Below are positions 1-8,335 of a stretch of 48,856 bases of DNA, piece after piece; the stretch's first letter is position 1; every line of letters starts with the position of its first letter. Source of the DNA: Bacteroidales bacterium (GTDB taxonomy: Bacteria > Bacteroidota > Bacteroidia > Bacteroidales > F082); the NCBI GenBank assembly GCA_028277395.1, contig JANQGJ010000051.1:1-48856 (forward strand). The letters run 5' to 3'. The position numbers were made by a program, and so were the translations under genes. Under the pieces are notes generated by a model that saw only the letters and a list, made by a program, of their open reading frames with translations, did not search any database and had not been told where the DNA came from.

Positions 1-355
1 AAAAGTAATACTCTTTTTTAAATTGACAAAATAATTTTATAAAAAAATACCACTTTTTTTATCTAATCCGGTAACTGCCTTCACTTCAACTAATTCCCCA
101 TTATTACTATTATACAATAACAGATCCCAAAATCAGAATGCAGATACTCAGTTTATCCTATGAACTCCCCCGCTTTTTGCGAGCGGCAAAAGTAGAATAC
201 TTTTCTTACATAACAACACTTTTTATTAAAAATTTTTAACACTTTTGTAATTTTGTTTGTATTGTTTTGATTGGTAATATTTTATGTGAAGAATATTTTT
301 TGAGATTTGTTTTTTGTTTTGCCCAAGGCTTTTCGCAGAACATATGTTTAAAGTA
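1..355. other. left-edge intergenic stretch, no gene seen
   Basis: Very AT-rich sequence without a convincing reading frame. A small dyad (CCGCT/AGCGG around 170-187) is followed by a T-rich segment and could be a weak terminator for a gene outside the window. I see nothing else here. Confidence 0.4.
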
Positions 356-1123
356 TCATCCCCTTGTAAACACTAAGTTTTCTTGCGTAGATAGACCATA
401 ATTGTAATAATATCCTTCTATATTGAATAGTTTTAATTCTTCAGGATCATTAATTCTGTTCTTGATTATATAGTTTGCCATTATTCCTCTCATTTTCTTC
501 GCATAAACGCTTATGACCTTGTATTCACCGTTTTTATTGTCTCTGAATTCAGGCGTAATTATCCTTGTTTTTATTCTTTTCGTTTCGATGGATCTGAAAT
601 ATTCATTCGAAGCAAGATTTACAATTACATCATTTGAGGTTTCTTTGATGGTTTTCAGTATTCCGGAAGTTATTTTCGTTTTCCAGAATGCATACAAATC
701 TTTGTGATTGTTCACAGCTAATTTTGTAGCTATCTCTAACCTATACGGTTGAATGAGATCAAGAGGTTTTAGTATTCCATATAAACCAGATAATATTATC
801 AGATGATTTTGAGAGTATAACATATCCGATTCTGACAATGACTCTACATCTAACCCGGTATAGACATCACCTTTAAATGATAATATTGCCTGTTTTGAGT
901 TGGTGAGATCATGTTTTTTATTCCAAAACTGGAATTTGTCATATGTTTGTTGGGCAAGATTGTTGCTTATTACCATCTTTTCTTTCAACTGGTCAAGGTT
1001 AAACTTCCTGACTAATTTAACAAGTTGATAGCTATTGGATAAGTATTTGGGTTCCGAGAATTCATGTACTCTTGTTCTTGTTTCAGTATTAATTGTTTTG
1101 GAGGGAGAAAGTAATATTAACAT
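356..1123 (-). CDS. yaaA: YaaA-family peroxide stress protein (DUF328)
   Basis: A 255-residue protein of the usual YaaA length. It opens with the family's N-terminal signature (MLILLSPSKT) and keeps the interior motifs SFKGDVYTGLD and LSGLYGILKPLDLIQPYRLE. In E. coli YaaA limits intracellular iron damage during hydrogen peroxide stress, and the family has been linked to DNA binding; that role is carried over by homology. The ATG at 1123 gives the canonical N-terminus. The gene lies 47 bp downstream of the methyltransferase on the same strand and has no promoter of its own that I can see, so the two may be cotranscribed. The protein is expected to be cytoplasmic. Confidence 0.9.
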   Translation of the reverse strand: MLILLSPSKTINTETRTRVHEFSEPKYLSNSYQLVKLVRKFNLDQLKEKMVISNNLAQQTYDKFQFWNKKHDLTNSKQAILSFKGDVYTGLDVESLSESDMLYSQNHLIILSGLYGILKPLDLIQPYRLEIATKLAVNNHKDLYAFWKTKITSGILKTIKETSNDVIVNLASNEYFRSIETKRIKTRIITPEFRDNKNGEYKVISVYAKKMRGIMANYIIKNRINDPEELKLFNIEGYYYNYGLSTQENLVFTRG

Positions 1124-1170
1124 GTTTTCTGGTTTAATAGTTTTATATCTGGGATTCTACCTGAAATGGT

Positions 1171-2007
1171 TTATGGCTTGCTACATTTAATTACTACAAA
1201 TGGTATTGTTAATTTAAATGACCCTTCGATTTCAGATTTTCTGTTTATTTCCTTTTCAATTTGTTGAAATACTTTTTTTCGTTCTTTGGGGTATAGTATT
1301 TCCATCCAGCTTTCAAGAAAAGCCAGTTTTATGAAATAATGATTTAGCATTGATGTTCCGTCATTGAATCTATATTCAAACTTATGTGATTCAATATCAT
1401 CAATGTTAAAACCACTTTTGATGAGTAATGAACTTAATTCATTCAGGGGTTTTCGTTTATGATATATATGTTGTTCAAGGCTTTCTATTTCTGGTTCCAT
1501 ACCATTATTATAAAGTACCTCTTTAAATATATCATAAAACTCATACATGGTTTTTTCAAGGTTTACAGTTAGTATAAACTGTCCTCCGTTTTTAAGTACC
1601 CTGGCACATTCCTTAAGTGCAATCTCAGGATTTAGCACATTGTTAATACCGTTGTTGCTGATAATCAGGTCTGTTGAATCATTTTTTAGTGGTATATTTT
1701 CCGCTTTTCCGGTAATTAGCTCAACGTTGTTTATATTATATGCTACAAGTTTTTTATGAATTCTGTTTATTCCTTTTTCCCATGGATCTAAACCTGTAAT
1801 TTTACATGTATCTCCCATACGCATGGCTACTTCAATAAGGGGGAAACCGGTCCCACTTCCAATGTCAAGGATTGAAATGTTTTTCCTGAATTCTATTTTG
1901 TCAAGTAGCTTTAGTCCGAAAGGTGCCGACCAAAATGGCATTTCATCTAAAAACTCAATCACTTTGTCAGAGTTTATATCGATTTTGCTGTTGAGATAGT
2001 CAGACAT
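1171..2007 (-). CDS. class I SAM-dependent methyltransferase
   Basis: A 278-residue protein with a Rossmann-type methyltransferase core. Motif I is ILDIGSGTGFPLIE (about residues 45-58), the acidic loop is ITGLDPWEKGI, and the post-motif region LKECARVLKNGGQFILTVN is typical of UbiE/Methyltransf_11 proteins. The C-terminal third (about residues 170-278) is not diagnostic and probably forms the substrate-binding part. The substrate cannot be told from sequence. The start is ATG at 2007. The upstream region on the minus strand has a TATTTTTG element at 2101-2108, but no clear partner box was found. Confidence 0.8.
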   Translation of the reverse strand: MSDYLNSKIDINSDKVIEFLDEMPFWSAPFGLKLLDKIEFRKNISILDIGSGTGFPLIEVAMRMGDTCKITGLDPWEKGINRIHKKLVAYNINNVELITGKAENIPLKNDSTDLIISNNGINNVLNPEIALKECARVLKNGGQFILTVNLEKTMYEFYDIFKEVLYNNGMEPEIESLEQHIYHKRKPLNELSSLLIKSGFNIDDIESHKFEYRFNDGTSMLNHYFIKLAFLESWMEILYPKERKKVFQQIEKEINRKSEIEGSFKLTIPFVVIKCSKP

Positions 2008-2337
2008 ATTATTATGCTTTTACTTTAGTTTGAAGTGGCAATATGCGTTGTTTCATAACAATGAATCGTGATTTATATTGTATTGCAAATATTGATGTTA
2101 CAAAAATATGGAATTAAGTAAAAAATCCATTGATTTTATACTTTACGACTTCATATTATTCAATGACTGTTTTCACTAAACCAATTGTAATATTGGACTT
2201 ATATTTTTATAAACGTTTGCATTTCAGTTTAAAATGTAGTATGTTTGAAAAATAAACAAGTAATCCGGCAAGTTTGTTCGGATCATTCAAAGACCACTAT
2301 ACATATTTTTTATTTGATTTCTTTAACCTTTAAAGAA
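2008..2337. other. divergent intergenic region before the chemosensory operon
   Basis: AT-rich region between the minus-strand methyltransferase and the plus-strand operon. The only strong signal is the plus-strand promoter at 2216-2247. A reading frame can be extended back from the kinase to a TTG at 2245, but that codon lies inside the predicted -7 element, so the extension is not expected to be translated. Confidence 0.5.
2216..2247 (+). promoter_or_regulatory. predicted promoter of the chemosensory operon
   Basis: TTTG at 2216-2219, a 20-bp spacer, then TATGTTTG at 2240-2247. This fits the Bacteroidota vegetative consensus TTTG-N19/20-TAnnTTTG. Transcription would begin near 2254, about 84 nt before the ATG at 2338. 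This argues against the upstream TTG start. Confidence 0.6.
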
Positions 2338-3843
2338 ATGAAAAACGAATTATTCAAGATACTTGATGCTCTGCAAACAGGCATTATAATAATTGATCCA
2401 AGATCACACAGGATTATTATGGCAAATCCTTATGCCTGTGCACTTATTGGGATTTCAAAACAAAAAATACAAGGTAAATACTGTCATGAGTTTATTCACT
2501 TTAGTGATATCGGTAAGTATACCATTGCTGACCTGGGAGAGCAAACAAAATCGATGGAATCTGTTGTTTATGGTAAGGGAGGAAAAGAAATCCCTGTACT
2601 AAAGACTACTCTTTCAATAACAATTGATAATAAAGATTACCTGCTTGAAAGTTTTACGGATATCTCAAACGTTAAACAGATTCAAACTCAATTGAAAACT
2701 GCATTACAAAAATCGCAGGAATCGGATAAACTTAAAACAGCATTTCTTGAAAATATGTCGCATGAATTGAGAACTCCTCTTAATGCGATTATGGGTTTTT
2801 CCAACCTGCTAGTGAATCAGGCACTACATGAAGAAGAAAAAAAAGAATATTATAAAATAATTGATAATAGTGGTAATGAGTTGCTTGGTATTGTTGATTC
2901 AATTCTTGACCTTGCTTCACTTGAATCGAGACAGTTATTTAGCCAGATATCATCGTTCAACCTTAACATGTTTATGAGAGATATCAAAGAAATGTATAAT
3001 TGTGATGATAATAACAAGGTTAAAATAAAGGTCCATATTAAAACAGAAAATGAAAACCTGAAAGTTTTAAGTGATCAGAGTAACTTAATTAAAATACTTT
3101 CCAAACTGATTTCCAATGCCGTTAAATATACAGATGAGGGTAGTATTGATATAGGATACTCTGTTATATCCATGGATGATGAGGAAATGATATTACAGTT
3201 TTATGTAAAGGATACCGGTATTGGGATTCCCGAGGATAAACAGGATTTTGTTTTTCAGAAATTTAATAAAATACAGCAAGACAGTAAATTATACAGAGGT
3301 GTTGGACTTGGTTTAACAATTGCCAAGAGAATGGTGGAAATGCTTGGTGGAAAATTATGGATGGAGTCAAAAGTTGGTAAAGGATCAGTATTTTATTTCA
3401 CTGTTCCATGCCAATATACATCGGGTGGTAAAATTAACAAAGCCAGGGATGTCAGTAAAATCAAAAAATACGACTGGGTGAGTAAAACCATCTTAATTGC
3501 AGAAGATTCAGAATCAAACTTTCAATTGTTAAGATCAATTTTAAGGAAAACAAATATTAATATTATTTGGGCTAAAAATGGTAAAGAAGCTTGTAACGAA
3601 GTGCTTCACAAGAAAAATAAAATAGATATAATCCTGATGGATATTCAAATGCCGGTGATGGATGGACTTGAAGCAACACGGCATATTAAGAATCATAAAA
3701 AAGAACTTCCGGTAATTTTCCAGACAGCATTTGCAAGTAAGAAAGACAAGGAAACAGGAGAGTTGTATGGAGGCGATGATTACATTGTTAAACCAATTAT
3801 TCCCGGAACTTTATTAAATGTACTAACAAAATTTGCGAACTAA
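2338..3843 (+). CDS. PAS-histidine kinase-receiver hybrid
   Basis: About 501 residues from ATG 2338. In order: a PAS domain (about 5-110), a HisKA domain with the phospho-accepting His142 in MSHELRTPLNA, a HATPase_c domain (N-box region LISNAVKYTDEG, G1 DTGIGIPED, G2 GVGLGLTIAK), and a C-terminal receiver with predicted phospho-Asp435 in MDIQMPVMDG. No signal peptide or membrane segment is visible, so it should be a soluble sensor. The start at 2338 places the PAS domain right at the N-terminus; a TTG 31 codons earlier overlaps the promoter. It is the first gene of the operon, and its stop overlaps or abuts the cheR start. The PAS ligand is unknown. The combined kinase and receiver suggests a phosphorelay needing an outside Hpt protein; the CheA P1 domain encoded downstream is one candidate by inference. 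Confidence 0.9.
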   Translation: MKNELFKILDALQTGIIIIDPRSHRIIMANPYACALIGISKQKIQGKYCHEFIHFSDIGKYTIADLGEQTKSMESVVYGKGGKEIPVLKTTLSITIDNKDYLLESFTDISNVKQIQTQLKTALQKSQESDKLKTAFLENMSHELRTPLNAIMGFSNLLVNQALHEEEKKEYYKIIDNSGNELLGIVDSILDLASLESRQLFSQISSFNLNMFMRDIKEMYNCDDNNKVKIKVHIKTENENLKVLSDQSNLIKILSKLISNAVKYTDEGSIDIGYSVISMDDEEMILQFYVKDTGIGIPEDKQDFVFQKFNKIQQDSKLYRGVGLGLTIAKRMVEMLGGKLWMESKVGKGSVFYFTVPCQYTSGGKINKARDVSKIKKYDWVSKTILIAEDSESNFQLLRSILRKTNINIIWAKNGKEACNEVLHKKNKIDIILMDIQMPVMDGLEATRHIKNHKKELPVIFQTAFASKKDKETGELYGGDDYIVKPIIPGTLLNVLTKFAN

Positions 3844-5404
3844 CAATAACTACTTGAACTATAAAAAAGTACCATATAAACTACTGGTTGGATTGAGCGA
3901 GCTTCTTGAATTGAAAACAGGGATTTATTTTCCACGAAAGAGATTTAAAGAGTTGGAAAGTAAATTACTGAGAATGACATCCCAGCTTGGGTATAAATCT
4001 TTTGAAGAACTGCTTAGTTATTTTTTTACCACCAAATTAACAGATGATGACATCAAACAACTTGCGTGTCACTTCTCTGTTACCGAGACTTATTTTTACA
4101 GAAGCCCGGAATATCTAAGGGTAATAAATGAATTGATGCAGTCAAGATATAACAAACAACGTTTAATAGAAAACAGGACACTAAGGATATGGTGTGCAGG
4201 ATGCTCAACAGGAGAAGAGCCATATTCGATAGCAATACATCTGCTTGATACAGTAAAAGATATTAAAGACTGGAATATTACAATCCTGGCTACCGATATA
4301 AATCCAGAGGTATTAAAAAAAGCCAGGAATGGCTTGTTTTCGCACTGGTCGTTCAGGAGTACTCCGGACTGGGTGATCAGGAAACACTTTACAAAACATA
4401 ACAGTACACATCTTTCAATATCACCACAAATAAAAGAAATGGTTACCTTTTCATATTTGAATCTTGCGGAAGATGTATTTCCTTCAATTACTAATGGAAC
4501 AAATTCTGTTGATATAATTTTTTGCAGAAACGTGCTAATGTATTTTTCATACAGCCGGATCAAAGAAATAAGCAGCAGGTTTTACAAATGTCTGGTTGAT
4601 GATGGTATTTTAGTAACCTCCCCCAGTGAAACGTTTCATTTTCTTACTAATGAGTTTCAGTCAGTACAATCTGATAACATTGTTTTTTATATGAAGAGCA
4701 ATGAAAAGAATAAAACACGGAAGAAAAACAATGTTGGTTCCATATCATATTTTAATAATTATTTCCATGCAGATAAAGCAATGTTTGAAGATAAACCTGT
4801 AACTGTAAAGAATGGTACTAAAAAACAGTATGTGAATAAAGCAGAACTTAAAAATAAACAGGAAACTAAGGGAGATATCAATCAGGCATATATCAATGCT
4901 TTAGGATTGTTCACTGCACATAAATATGAGCATACTGTAAATGAATTGCTAACAACAAAAGAGGAGTACAGGGATAGTAAAATAAACCTGTTGCTTGCTG
5001 AGGCTTATGCCAATATGGGTTTGTTAGAGGAAGCAATAAAATATTGTCGTATTGCAATAAATTTAGACAAACTGAACGCCAGACAGTATTACCTGTATGC
5101 AACAATTCTTACTGAAACCGGAGAACCGGAAGAAGCTGTTAAACAGTTAAAAAGATCAATATATATCAATCCTGATTTCATACTATCACATTATCTGCTG
5201 GGCAATCTTTATTTGCAAATGGGAAGCAAAAACATAGCCATAAAGAGTTTTAATAATGCCCTGAGATTGCTTGGAAAATTAAAAAAAGAAAATGTAATAG
5301 ATGATTCGGAAGGAATTACTGCTGGCGGGTTAGGTGAGATTATCAAACAGAATATGGAGAATTTGAAAACATGGGATACACAAATTGTAAATATTAATTA
5401 CTGA
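3833..5404 (+). CDS. cheR: CheR-type MCP methyltransferase with C-terminal TPRs
   Basis: A 523-residue protein. It has a CheR N-terminal helical domain (about 15-75), a SAM-binding CheR domain (WCAGCSTGEEPYSIAI; ILATDINPEVLKKA; DIIFCRNVLMYFS), a low-complexity linker (about 285-345), and three or four TPR units (about 350-490). It should methylate glutamates of the chemoreceptor encoded three genes downstream. TPR-carrying CheR proteins (FrzF, PilK types) do not need the receptor's C-terminal pentapeptide tether, and the receptor here has none. There is no in-frame ATG before the CheR_N domain. Candidate starts are TTG 3833, which overlaps the upstream stop by 11 bp, or TTG 3854, 10 bp past it. 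Translational coupling to the kinase is likely. Confidence 0.9.
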   Translation: MRTNNNYLNYKKVPYKLLVGLSELLELKTGIYFPRKRFKELESKLLRMTSQLGYKSFEELLSYFFTTKLTDDDIKQLACHFSVTETYFYRSPEYLRVINELMQSRYNKQRLIENRTLRIWCAGCSTGEEPYSIAIHLLDTVKDIKDWNITILATDINPEVLKKARNGLFSHWSFRSTPDWVIRKHFTKHNSTHLSISPQIKEMVTFSYLNLAEDVFPSITNGTNSVDIIFCRNVLMYFSYSRIKEISSRFYKCLVDDGILVTSPSETFHFLTNEFQSVQSDNIVFYMKSNEKNKTRKKNNVGSISYFNNYFHADKAMFEDKPVTVKNGTKKQYVNKAELKNKQETKGDINQAYINALGLFTAHKYEHTVNELLTTKEEYRDSKINLLLAEAYANMGLLEEAIKYCRIAINLDKLNARQYYLYATILTETGEPEEAVKQLKRSIYINPDFILSHYLLGNLYLQMGSKNIAIKSFNNALRLLGKLKKENVIDDSEGITAGGLGEIIKQNMENLKTWDTQIVNINY

Positions 5405-5437
5405 AAATACAAATATATTGTTTTAGTAACAGAGATA

Positions 5438-5965
5438 ATGACGGGTATTAGAAAAATAGTAGTGTTTTCGGTTGATGACAGGCGTTTTGCTTTGTATATG
5501 CAAAATGTTCAAAGAGTCATACAGGCAGTTGATGTAGTGAGTATTCCCAGGACACCAGAATATGTTCTTGGTATTATAAACTATCATGGTGAGTTATTGC
5601 CTGTTATTAATATCAGAAAAATTTTCCAGCTAAATGAAAAGGATATCGATCTTAACGATAAATTCATGATAGTTAAAAGTTCAATGCGAACCATCTCTCT
5701 GTGGGTTGATAGTATTGAGGATATTATAGACATTGATGAAGAGGATATTGTGAAGTCTGAAAAAATAATGAGGGGGATAAAATATGTTGATGGCATTTTA
5801 AAATTTGAAAACGGTATGATCCTGCTACATGATCTTGATCAGTTTCTTACAATTGAGGAAGTCGGGCTTCTTAAACAGATATTAAAAGAGATTAGTGATA
5901 AGGGAAAATCAAAACCTAATGTAAAGAAAAGAAATCAAGGTAAAGCCAAACAGGTAGCAAAGTAG
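5438..5965 (+). CDS. cheW: CheW-like coupling protein (first)
   Basis: A 175-residue protein that is a single CheW domain (about residues 5-145), with the typical VFSVDDRRFALYMQNVQRVI start, the IPRTPEYVLGIINYHGELLPVI core and a DSIEDI segment. It carries a lysine/arginine-rich tail of about 25 residues. CheW links chemoreceptors to the CheA kinase in the signalling array. It lies 33 bp after cheR and 30 bp before a second, divergent CheW, as frzA/frzB do in Myxococcus. The basic tail is not part of the domain and might contact acidic partners; that is inference. Confidence 0.9.
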   Translation: MTGIRKIVVFSVDDRRFALYMQNVQRVIQAVDVVSIPRTPEYVLGIINYHGELLPVINIRKIFQLNEKDIDLNDKFMIVKSSMRTISLWVDSIEDIIDIDEEDIVKSEKIMRGIKYVDGILKFENGMILLHDLDQFLTIEEVGLLKQILKEISDKGKSKPNVKKRNQGKAKQVAK

Positions 5966-5995
5966 TCAGTTATCAGTATAAAAACTTAATTTGAA

Positions 5996-6547
5996 ATGAA
6001 GGAAATAACCAAAGCAAATCCCGGTTTGTCTGAAAATAATACAAGGGAAATATTAAAAAAACGGGCGGTAAAATTAAGTAAAGAGATTGGAACTCAGGAA
6101 ACCGATCTCAATATAAGAGAAGGTTTGATCTTCACTTTGGGTAATGAGAGTTTCGTTATCGAGGTTAATTATATCAATGAAGTTTTATACATGGAAAACA
6201 TTGCCAATCTGCCCTGTGTACCATCAATGATTTGTGGATTGATCAATATAAGAGGGAGAATTATTGCCCTCATTAACCTTAAAGATTTTTTCAACTTTTC
6301 GGTAAATGGAATTCAGGATATGCATGATGTAATTATTGTTGAGTCCCAGGGCACTGAATTTGGACTTCTGGTTGACAGGATCATCGGAAGAACAGAAGTT
6401 AACACCTTGTCAATACAAAAGAATATTCACATAGTAAATGACATTGACGACAGTTACCTGTTGGGAGTAATGCCAAACAGATTTGTTGTACTGGACATAA
6501 AAAAGATCATTACCGATAACAGGTTAATTATTAACGAACAAGTATAA
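5996..6547 (+). CDS. cheW: CheW-like coupling protein (second)
   Basis: A 183-residue CheW domain protein with an N-terminal extension of about 40 residues. The domain is recognised from [20 protein letters not shown], the [24 protein letters not shown] core and a [13 protein letters not shown] segment. It differs clearly from the preceding CheW, so the pair is not a recent duplication. The start ATG 5996 follows the first CheW by 30 bp, and the receptor gene follows after 16 bp. Two CheW proteins in one array suggests different roles, for example one bound to CheA and one filling receptor/CheW rings; this is inference. Confidence 0.88.
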   Translation: MKEITKANPGLSENNTREILKKRAVKLSKEIGTQETDLNIREGLIFTLGNESFVIEVNYINEVLYMENIANLPCVPSMICGLINIRGRIIALINLKDFFNFSVNGIQDMHDVIIVESQGTEFGLLVDRIIGRTEVNTLSIQKNIHIVNDIDDSYLLGVMPNRFVVLDIKKIITDNRLIINEQV

Positions 6548-6563
6548 TCAGAAATTAGATATT

Positions 6564-8294
6564 ATGAAAAATTTATCAATTGGTTACAAAATAGCGTCCG
6601 CATTTGTGGTTGTGCTGATCCTGATAATTATTATAAGCTATTTTTCATTTCGAAATATGACACATTACAGGGAAAACTCTGAATGGTTGTTACACACAGA
6701 AGAGGTACTCCACGAAATTGAATCATTGCGAAGAACGTTAACGGATGCTGAAACAGGTCAGCGAGGTTTTATTCTTACCGGAAAGGATAGTTACCTTGAA
6801 CCATACAATAAAGCTGTATCCCAAACACCAACGAATTTATCGATCTTACGAAATCTGACAGATGATAATAATAATCAGCAAAAACGTATTGTACGGCTGG
6901 AACAGCTTATAAATCAGAAAATGGATGAGCTGAAAATGACCATTGAGATCAGGAAAAGTGATGGATTTGAAGAAGCCAGAAAAATAGTTCTTACGGATCT
7001 TGGAAAGTCAGTAATGGACGAAATCCGGCTGATATTAAATGAAATGAAAGAAGAGGAGACTGAATTGAGAAGTATGCGTACTGAAAATACAAACAGGAGT
7101 ATAAACAGATCCAAAACAAACATTATCACTGTAGCGGTTTCAGCGTTGGTTATTATAATTATTATGAGTATTTATCTTAATCGTTTAATAGCGATACCGA
7201 TTCGTAAAATCAGTGGAATTTCCAAAAAAATTGCGATTGGTGATTTATCTGCACAGATTAATGTCAGTCGCACTGATGAAGTAGGGGAGCTTGCTGATTC
7301 ATTCAGGATAATGCAGGATAGCATGAGATTAAAGGCAGATGTTGCAAACAAAATTGCAAAAGGAGATCTGACTATTGATTTTAAACCTGCATCCGAAAAA
7401 GATTTAATGGGAATATCATTTGCATTGATGATAAAAAATCTCAGGGCTCAAATGAATACAATTGACGAAGCAGTTAATTCCCTTACATCGTCAAGTAGTG
7501 AGATAATGACAACGGTTTCGCAACTGGCTTCAAGTGCATCGGAAACAGCTACTACGGCTTCGGAAGTTACTACTACCACAGAAGAAGTAAAGCAAACTGC
7601 AGAGGTTTCAAATCATAAGGCTCAAAATGTATCTCAAAGCAGTCAGAATGCAACAAAGATATCAATTAAAGGTGCAGAAGCAATTGAAGCTACCATAAAG
7701 GGAATGAATAATATTCGCCAGCAAATGGAGTCCATAGCAAATATAGTAGTTCAATTAAGTGAGCAAAGTCAAACTATTGGCGACATTACATCATCAGTAA
7801 ATGACCTTGCCGAACAGTCAAATCTGCTTGCTGTAAATGCTTCGATTGAGGCAGCGAAAGCTGGTGATCAGGGTAAGGGTTTCGCAGTTGTAGCTCAGGA
7901 AATCAAGAGTCTTGCGGAGCGCTCCAAAGTGGCAACCGGACAGATCAGGTCAATTATCGGAGAGATTCAGAAATCCATCAGCAGTTCTGTAATGGCAACA
8001 GAAGAAGGAGGTAAAGCTGTTGAAGAAGGTATTAAGCTTTCTGAAACTTCCGGGAAAGCTATTAAAACATTGTCCGAAAGTGTTGAAAGTTCAGCAGAAG
8101 CAGCAATTCAGATCGCAGCTTCAAGTAAGCAACAGTTGATAGGAATGGAAGAAATGTCGGCGGCTATTGAAAACATTAAGGATGCAAGTATCCAAACAGC
8201 TGAAAGTATAAAACAAACTGAATCTGCTGTAGGTGATCTGCATGGTCTTGGAGAAAAACTTCAGGAAATATTAAGTCAGTACAAATCAAATTAG
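6564..8294 (+). CDS. methyl-accepting chemotaxis protein with CHASE3 sensor domain
   Basis: A 576-residue transmembrane receptor. TM1 is at about 9-27. A periplasmic CHASE3 domain spans about 30-185, with the diagnostic [18 protein letters not shown]2 is at about 186-207, followed by a HAMP domain (about 208-262, [10 protein letters not shown]) and a second HAMP-like segment (about 263-310, [12 protein letters not shown]). The cytoplasmic coiled-coil signalling domain has the hairpin tip [16 protein letters not shown]. Gln/Glu-rich coils flanking the tip are the likely methylation helices. The C-terminus ([11 protein letters not shown]) lacks an NWETF-type tether, consistent with a TPR-type CheR. 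It is the only chemoreceptor in the window and the presumed input of the array. CHASE3 ligands are mostly unknown. Confidence 0.93.
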   Translation: MKNLSIGYKIASAFVVVLILIIIISYFSFRNMTHYRENSEWLLHTEEVLHEIESLRRTLTDAETGQRGFILTGKDSYLEPYNKAVSQTPTNLSILRNLTDDNNNQQKRIVRLEQLINQKMDELKMTIEIRKSDGFEEARKIVLTDLGKSVMDEIRLILNEMKEEETELRSMRTENTNRSINRSKTNIITVAVSALVIIIIMSIYLNRLIAIPIRKISGISKKIAIGDLSAQINVSRTDEVGELADSFRIMQDSMRLKADVANKIAKGDLTIDFKPASEKDLMGISFALMIKNLRAQMNTIDEAVNSLTSSSSEIMTTVSQLASSASETATTASEVTTTTEEVKQTAEVSNHKAQNVSQSSQNATKISIKGAEAIEATIKGMNNIRQQMESIANIVVQLSEQSQTIGDITSSVNDLAEQSNLLAVNASIEAAKAGDQGKGFAVVAQEIKSLAERSKVATGQIRSIIGEIQKSISSSVMATEEGGKAVEEGIKLSETSGKAIKTLSESVESSAEAAIQIAASSKQQLIGMEEMSAAIENIKDASIQTAESIKQTESAVGDLHGLGEKLQEILSQYKSN

Positions 8295-8335
8295 AATCAA
8301 GCAGGTTATAAGTCTGAGAATATAATAATCAGGTG

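Noticed and set aside
2245..2337. N-terminal extension of the first kinase from TTG 2245
   Set aside because: The codon lies inside the predicted -7 promoter element, and the PAS domain starts at the ATG at 2338.
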